Source: Pseudacidovorax intermedius (GTDB lineage Bacteria; Pseudomonadota; Gammaproteobacteria; Burkholderiales; Burkholderiaceae_C). From it: 64,000 bases of DNA. The stretch lies in the NCBI RefSeq assembly GCF_001476815.1, contig NZ_LDSL01000051.1, positions 124,001 through 188,000 on the forward strand, written 5' to 3'. The notes under the pieces are model-generated. The model saw nothing but the letters and a program-made list of their open reading frames with translations. It did not search any database and was not told the origin of the DNA. Position 1 is the stretch's first letter; every line of letters starts with the position of its first letter. A program made the position numbers and the translations under genes. Positions 60,960-64,000 of this stretch are shown piece after piece.

Positions 60960-61403
60960 TCAGGAAGGTTGGTCCGGCGCCTCGCGCCGAAGAAGGAAGT
61001 AAGTGACGGCCCACAGCTGCTCACGCGCAGACATGGGGACTTCGCCACCGTCGAAAGGCATGTGCCGGCTGGCGAGCAGGCGCACACGGTTGGCCTTGAT
61101 GGCCTTGAAGCTGGGCGCGCCCAGAACGCGTTCGATCTGCAGACCGAGCGCGCGGGCCTTGCCGGGCGCCTCGTCCACGTCGGCGACCACGGCACGCAGC
61201 AGCACGCGCAGGCGGCGCTGCTCCGCGCGGCCGGCGACCGGCGGGTCCACTTCTTCGCCCTGCTCGTGCTCGCGGATCAGGATGGCGGGCAGCTGAGTCG
61301 CATCGAGCGCGCGAACGCGATCGAGATAGACGCGGTCGCCGGCGTCGGTGGCGCCGAGCAGCCCCGCGCGCAGCGCCTCAAGAATCTGTTGCTGTGCGTG
61401 CAT
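60960..61403 (-). CDS. tail terminator / minor tail U-like protein
   Basis: 147 residues with a pattern like lambda gpU: helix at the start (QQQILEALRAGLLG), a strand with AILIREHEQGEE, then VLLRAVVADVDEAPGKA. Gp U-type proteins cap the tail tube end. The gene follows the head-tail joining gene by one base. Confidence 0.78.
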   Translation of the reverse strand: MHAQQQILEALRAGLLGATDAGDRVYLDRVRALDATQLPAILIREHEQGEEVDPPVAGRAEQRRLRVLLRAVVADVDEAPGKARALGLQIERVLGAPSFKAIKANRVRLLASRHMPFDGGEVPMSAREQLWAVTYFLLRREAPDQPS

Positions 61404-61404
61404 G

Positions 61405-61713
61405 TCAGAGGCCCTTACTCAGCCGCACCGTGACCCAGCCAGAGGCTTCCGGCATCAGGCCACCCGCCACCAGCCACGTCTCGCCGTCGATCACGATGGG
61501 TGCATCCATCGTGAGTCCGGGCGCCTTCGCCAGGTCGAACTGCACGGTGGGCCCAACCGTCTCGGCCATGCCGTCGAAGACGGCGGGCGAGCGCTCGAAC
61601 ACCACGCCGAAGGGCTCGCCGCCAGCGACCTGGGCGATGGCGTTGGCGAGTAGCGCAGCAGCGCCCGCATTCACCATGCGTTCGATGCCAGCGAAGGGCG
61701 CAACGATGCTCAC
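61405..61713 (-). CDS. head-tail joining protein
   Basis: 102 residues. It is a small beta-rich protein with MSIVAPFAGIERMVNAGAAALL at the N-terminus (a helix) and a C-terminal strand block TWLVAGGLMPEASGWVTVRL. Position and size match lambda gpFII/Z-type connectors. The exact connector class is uncertain. Confidence 0.7.
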   Translation of the reverse strand: MSIVAPFAGIERMVNAGAAALLANAIAQVAGGEPFGVVFERSPAVFDGMAETVGPTVQFDLAKAPGLTMDAPIVIDGETWLVAGGLMPEASGWVTVRLSKGL

Positions 61714-61729
61714 AGCGTCCGGCCTCGGC

Positions 61730-62764
61730 TTAGGTGCGCTTGCCGCGCAGCAGCATGCCGGGGCGAGTGCACATGAACAGCGGATAGCTGTAGATCTCGG
61801 GCCGCACCCACGCCTGGCGTTCGCGGTCCTCCACCACGATGGCGTACACGTCCTGGCCGGGCGTGTTCACGAACGGCAGGAACTCGGCCGGCGAGAACGC
61901 CTGGACGAATGCGCCCGGGGCGTTCACCGGGAAGAACTTCACCTTGTCGGTGCCGACCCCCACCGCGCCGTCGTCGCTGCCGCGGTAGTTGATCCAGGTG
62001 ATGTCGCCATAGGTGAACGAACTGAATACCCGGCCGACTGCGCCGCGCAGGTCGGCGGCTTCCTGCTGGTTGAGGTAGGTGCTGCGGACTTCGGCGTGCC
62101 CGGTGAGCTGGTCGTAGAACGCATCGCCGCACAGGCCGACCACCGACGTCTGCGGGTTCCAGGCACCCTGCGCGGCTCGTTGCATGCCCCGCACGACCTG
62201 ATTGCACTTCGCGCGTACCGCGCCAGACGCGGGCGCGGCGTTGTCGAGGTCGAAGTCGATTTCCGCTGGCTGCGCGATATTGAACGCATCGAACCAGTTC
62301 CACAGCGTGGAGCCGTCCGCATCGACCACCATGCCCTGGATTGCGCCCAGGCGCATGTTCTCGTGCGTCAGGTCGACGGCGGCGCGTAGGCCGGTGTCGC
62401 CGTTCATGATCTCTGCCACCTCGTTCTGCACCATCTGCAGTTCGCTGTCCGTGCCGAAGGCGCGGATGCCGTCGATCTCGTGCGCGTACAGCGTGTGACC
62501 GCGGGCGATCCGAGTGGTGCGGAAGTCGCGCATGTTGCGCTTCTCGCGCTCGCCTTCGCTGATGGGCGCACCGCGCTCGCTGGTCTGGATCAGCGACAGC
62601 ACGCCGCCCTTGTCCTCGACCGACACGGTAGCCGTACGGACGCGCTTCGTGGCGAACAGGTTCAGCGAGCCGAGGAAGTTGGGTTTGTAGGGAGCGCGTT
62701 GCACGGCGGCCGAGAGCTCGACCATGCCGAATGCGCGCTGACGGAAGACGTCCATGTGGGCCAT
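61730..62764 (-). CDS. major capsid protein (lambda gpE family)
   Basis: 344 residues from the ATG at 62764, about the size of lambda gpE (341). The HK97-fold E-type family is recognised from the N-terminal region (SERGAPISEGEREKRNMRDF) and the C-terminal HRP-like end (LFMCTRPGMLLRGKRT). It builds the icosahedral shell. The decoration gene is 43 bp upstream. Confidence 0.93.
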   Translation of the reverse strand: MAHMDVFRQRAFGMVELSAAVQRAPYKPNFLGSLNLFATKRVRTATVSVEDKGGVLSLIQTSERGAPISEGEREKRNMRDFRTTRIARGHTLYAHEIDGIRAFGTDSELQMVQNEVAEIMNGDTGLRAAVDLTHENMRLGAIQGMVVDADGSTLWNWFDAFNIAQPAEIDFDLDNAAPASGAVRAKCNQVVRGMQRAAQGAWNPQTSVVGLCGDAFYDQLTGHAEVRSTYLNQQEAADLRGAVGRVFSSFTYGDITWINYRGSDDGAVGVGTDKVKFFPVNAPGAFVQAFSPAEFLPFVNTPGQDVYAIVVEDRERQAWVRPEIYSYPLFMCTRPGMLLRGKRT

Positions 62765-62807
62765 CTGATTTCCTTGTCGTTGACGGATTGGTTTGCCCCG
62801 CGCTGGA

Positions 62808-63173
62808 TCAGCGCGCGACGATGCCGCGAGCGGCGAGCTGGGCCAGGGCGGCGGCCTTCTCCGGGGCGCCGATGCCATCGGGCCAGGCCAGGGCCGTGCC
62901 CTGGACTTCGGTGTCCCGGCTGTTCACCACGCCCGGCTTGTCGGCCGTGGTGGCGTCGACGGGCGCGAAGAGGACCGCGGCGGCGGCCTCGCTGCCGTCA
63001 TTGGCCGCGGGCGTGAGCAGCTTGAATTTGCCCGAGGCAGTGACCTTGCCGAGCACGGCGCCGGCCGGGTATGCCACGCCGGCCAGCAGCGTGACGACGT
63101 CGCGCGAGCGGGTGCCATTGGCCTCGCTCACGAGGTGTTCGGCCGCGTGGCGGCCTTCTACGAGAGTGGTCAT
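62808..63173 (-). CDS. head decoration protein (lambda gpD type)
   Basis: 121 residues. The N-terminal EGRHAAEHLVSEANGTRSRD is the short tail typical of HDPD proteins, followed by beta structure with AGAVLGKVTASGKF. It trimerises on the expanded capsid and stabilises it. Its start is 42 bases after the scaffold/protease stop. Confidence 0.9.
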   Translation of the reverse strand: MTTLVEGRHAAEHLVSEANGTRSRDVVTLLAGVAYPAGAVLGKVTASGKFKLLTPAANDGSEAAAAVLFAPVDATTADKPGVVNSRDTEVQGTALAWPDGIGAPEKAAALAQLAARGIVAR

Positions 63174-63215
63174 AGGAATGACTCCGATTGGTTGGGAAGT
63201 GGGCGGGGCTCGGAC

Positions 63216-63641
63216 TCAGCGGCTCGCGCCTCCGACGCCGAAGGCGCGGTCCCACGTGGCGGACACCGCGGCGGGCTGCTCGGCCTGGCCCTGGGCGCCC
63301 TCGACGCCGCTGACGCCGGGATTGCCGATGGCGGACATCGCGCGCGCGAACTCACCACCGTTCAGCACGGCGGGAGCAGCCGCAGCGGCGACAGCCGGCA
63401 CCGCGGGGCCTGCCGCGCCGAGGATGGCGGTCGACTGCTCGGCGTTCAGCCCGGTGGCGATGCACTGCAGCGCGAGCGGCATGTGCGCCGCGGCCGAGGC
63501 ATGGCCGAGGATGGCGGTGACGCGGGCGCGCTCGCCCTGCGCACCCTCGGCGCGGGCGCGCTCGACATCGGCAGCGGTTACCGGCGTGGCCGGCGAATGG
63601 GCGGACGGGGCGCCGCCCTGCTCTTTGGAATTGCCGCTCAT
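63216..63641 (-). CDS. nested scaffold protein (lambda Nu3-like), internal start in the protease gene
   Basis: 141 residues from an ATG at 63641, in the same frame as the protease. AGGAG lies six bases upstream. The product starts MSGNSKEQGGAP and is Ala-rich with charged helices, as phage scaffolds are. In lambda, Nu3 arises in just this way from gene C. Independent translation here is inferred from the Shine-Dalgarno and the architecture. Confidence 0.75.
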   Translation of the reverse strand: MSGNSKEQGGAPSAHSPATPVTAADVERARAEGAQGERARVTAILGHASAAAHMPLALQCIATGLNAEQSTAILGAAGPAVPAVAAAAAPAVLNGGEFARAMSAIGNPGVSGVEGAQGQAEQPAAVSATWDRAFGVGGASR

Positions 63642-64000
63642 GGAGACTCCTGTGGTGAGGGCGGTTGCGACGCGGGCACCAGGCCCGGCGGGATACGACC
63701 GCCCGCGAAGGGCGGCCAATTCGGTGATGAGCTGATCGGCCGTGGCGACGCGATCGGCAAGACGCGCGTCCACGGCGGCGGCGCCGCGGAACACGCCGGC
63801 GCGCGTGCCGCGCACCTGCTGGGCGTCGATCCCGCGCTGCTTGGCGACGGCGTCGACGAACATCGTGTAGAGGCCCTCAATGTCGGCCTGGAGCGCGGCG
63901 CGCACTTCCTTGGGCAGCGGCTCGTAGGGGTTGCCGTCCACCTTGTGGTCGCCGGCGAAGATGTGCGTGACGGCCACGCCGTCGTTCTGCAGGGCGCGCG
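63216..64000 (-). CDS. head maturation protease (S49/ClpP-like, lambda C type), 5' end outside window
   Basis: The frame is open to the right edge; upstream residues ALQNDGVAVTHIFAGDHKVDGNPYEPL continue the S49 pattern (shown here in parts: ALQNDGVAV, THIFAGDHKVDG, NPYEPL), so the GTG seen near 63977 is not the real start. The visible part holds the end of the protease domain with RGTRAGVFRGAAAVDARLADRVA and then the Ala/Gln-rich scaffold-like part. The catalytic Ser and Lys are outside the window. An internal start inside this gene makes the scaffold. Confidence 0.85.
   Translation of the reverse strand, partial: RALQNDGVAVTHIFAGDHKVDGNPYEPLPKEVRAALQADIEGLYTMFVDAVAKQRGIDAQQVRGTRAGVFRGAAAVDARLADRVATADQLITELAALRGRSYPAGPGARVATALTTGVSMSGNSKEQGGAPSAHSPATPVTAADVERARAEGAQGERARVTAILGHASAAAHMPLALQCIATGLNAEQSTAILGAAGPAVPAVAAAAAPAVLNGGEFARAMSAIGNPGVSGVEGAQGQAEQPAAVSATWDRAFGVGGASR

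Larger units (their letters stand above)
35303..64000. mobile_element. prophage (serine integrase, lambda-like head and siphovirus tail), right end outside window
   Basis: From rimO to the right edge the content is phage-like: integrase at the boundary, cargo genes (arsenic operon, SRAP group, NTPase), then lysis, fibre, tail and head genes in standard reverse order on the minus strand. Late genes run head to tail to lysis towards the integrase, so attP lies beside int at the end of the late operon and cargo sits between. Terminase, portal, replication and repressor genes would be beyond 64,000. All late genes seen are intact. The alternative, that the arsenic block is a separate insertion inside or beside the phage, cannot be excluded. 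Confidence 0.85.

Overview
The window is high-G+C bacterial chromosome that looks like a member of the Comamonadaceae (Burkholderiales, Betaproteobacteria). The basis is gene order (rpsB-tsf-pyrH-frr-uppS-cdsA-dxr-rseP-bamA-skp-lpxD-fabZ-lpxA-lpxB-rnhB-trmH-type methylase, then carAB-greA-DUF4149), the Kdo hydroxylase, and the character of the proteins. The genus cannot be fixed by eye.

Left part (1-33.4 kb) is ordinary core chromosome, nearly all on the minus strand. A glycosyltransferase and a Kdo hydroxylase precede a block of greA, an alpha/beta hydrolase, an AraC regulator and carBA. A membrane diguanylate cyclase follows. Next comes the long envelope and translation cluster (9.6-26.9 kb): ribosomal protein S2 and EF-Ts, UMP kinase, ribosome recycling factor, then undecaprenyl-PP synthase, CDP-DAG synthase, DXP reductoisomerase, RseP, BamA, Skp and the lipid A enzymes LpxD-FabZ-LpxA-LpxB, ending in RNase HII and an RNA methyltransferase. 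Many of these genes overlap by ATGA or sit within 20 bp, so they are probably co-transcribed. A plus-strand dadA-like gene and nnr, a minus-strand SDR and rnr complete this part. Two identical tRNA-Leu(CAG) genes, each with its own promoter and terminator, lie beside rimO.

Right part (35.3-64 kb, running off the right edge) is a prophage. A large serine integrase starts exactly at the 5' end of rimO, so the left attachment site is there. A cargo region follows: a complete arsenic operon (arsR, thioredoxin-type arsC, arsB, glutaredoxin-type arsC, arsH), an SRAP/YedK peptidase with small partner genes beside an SOS-like box, three small plus-strand unknowns, and an A+T-rich P-loop NTPase that resembles phage-defence ATPases.

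The prophage late genes are on the minus strand and read from the right edge leftwards. They are a head protease with a nested scaffold start, decoration protein, major capsid protein, head-tail joining and tail completion proteins, tail tube, a G/GT chaperone pair with an A AAA AAC slippery site, tape measure, tail-tip proteins, a 2.7-kb-codon J-like host-specificity protein with internal module repeats, fibre-associated proteins, two membrane proteins (putative holins), a GH24 endolysin and separate spanins. This is a lambda-like siphovirus morphogenesis module joined to a serine integrase. No broken late gene was seen, so the prophage could be functional, but its right end and early genes are outside the window.
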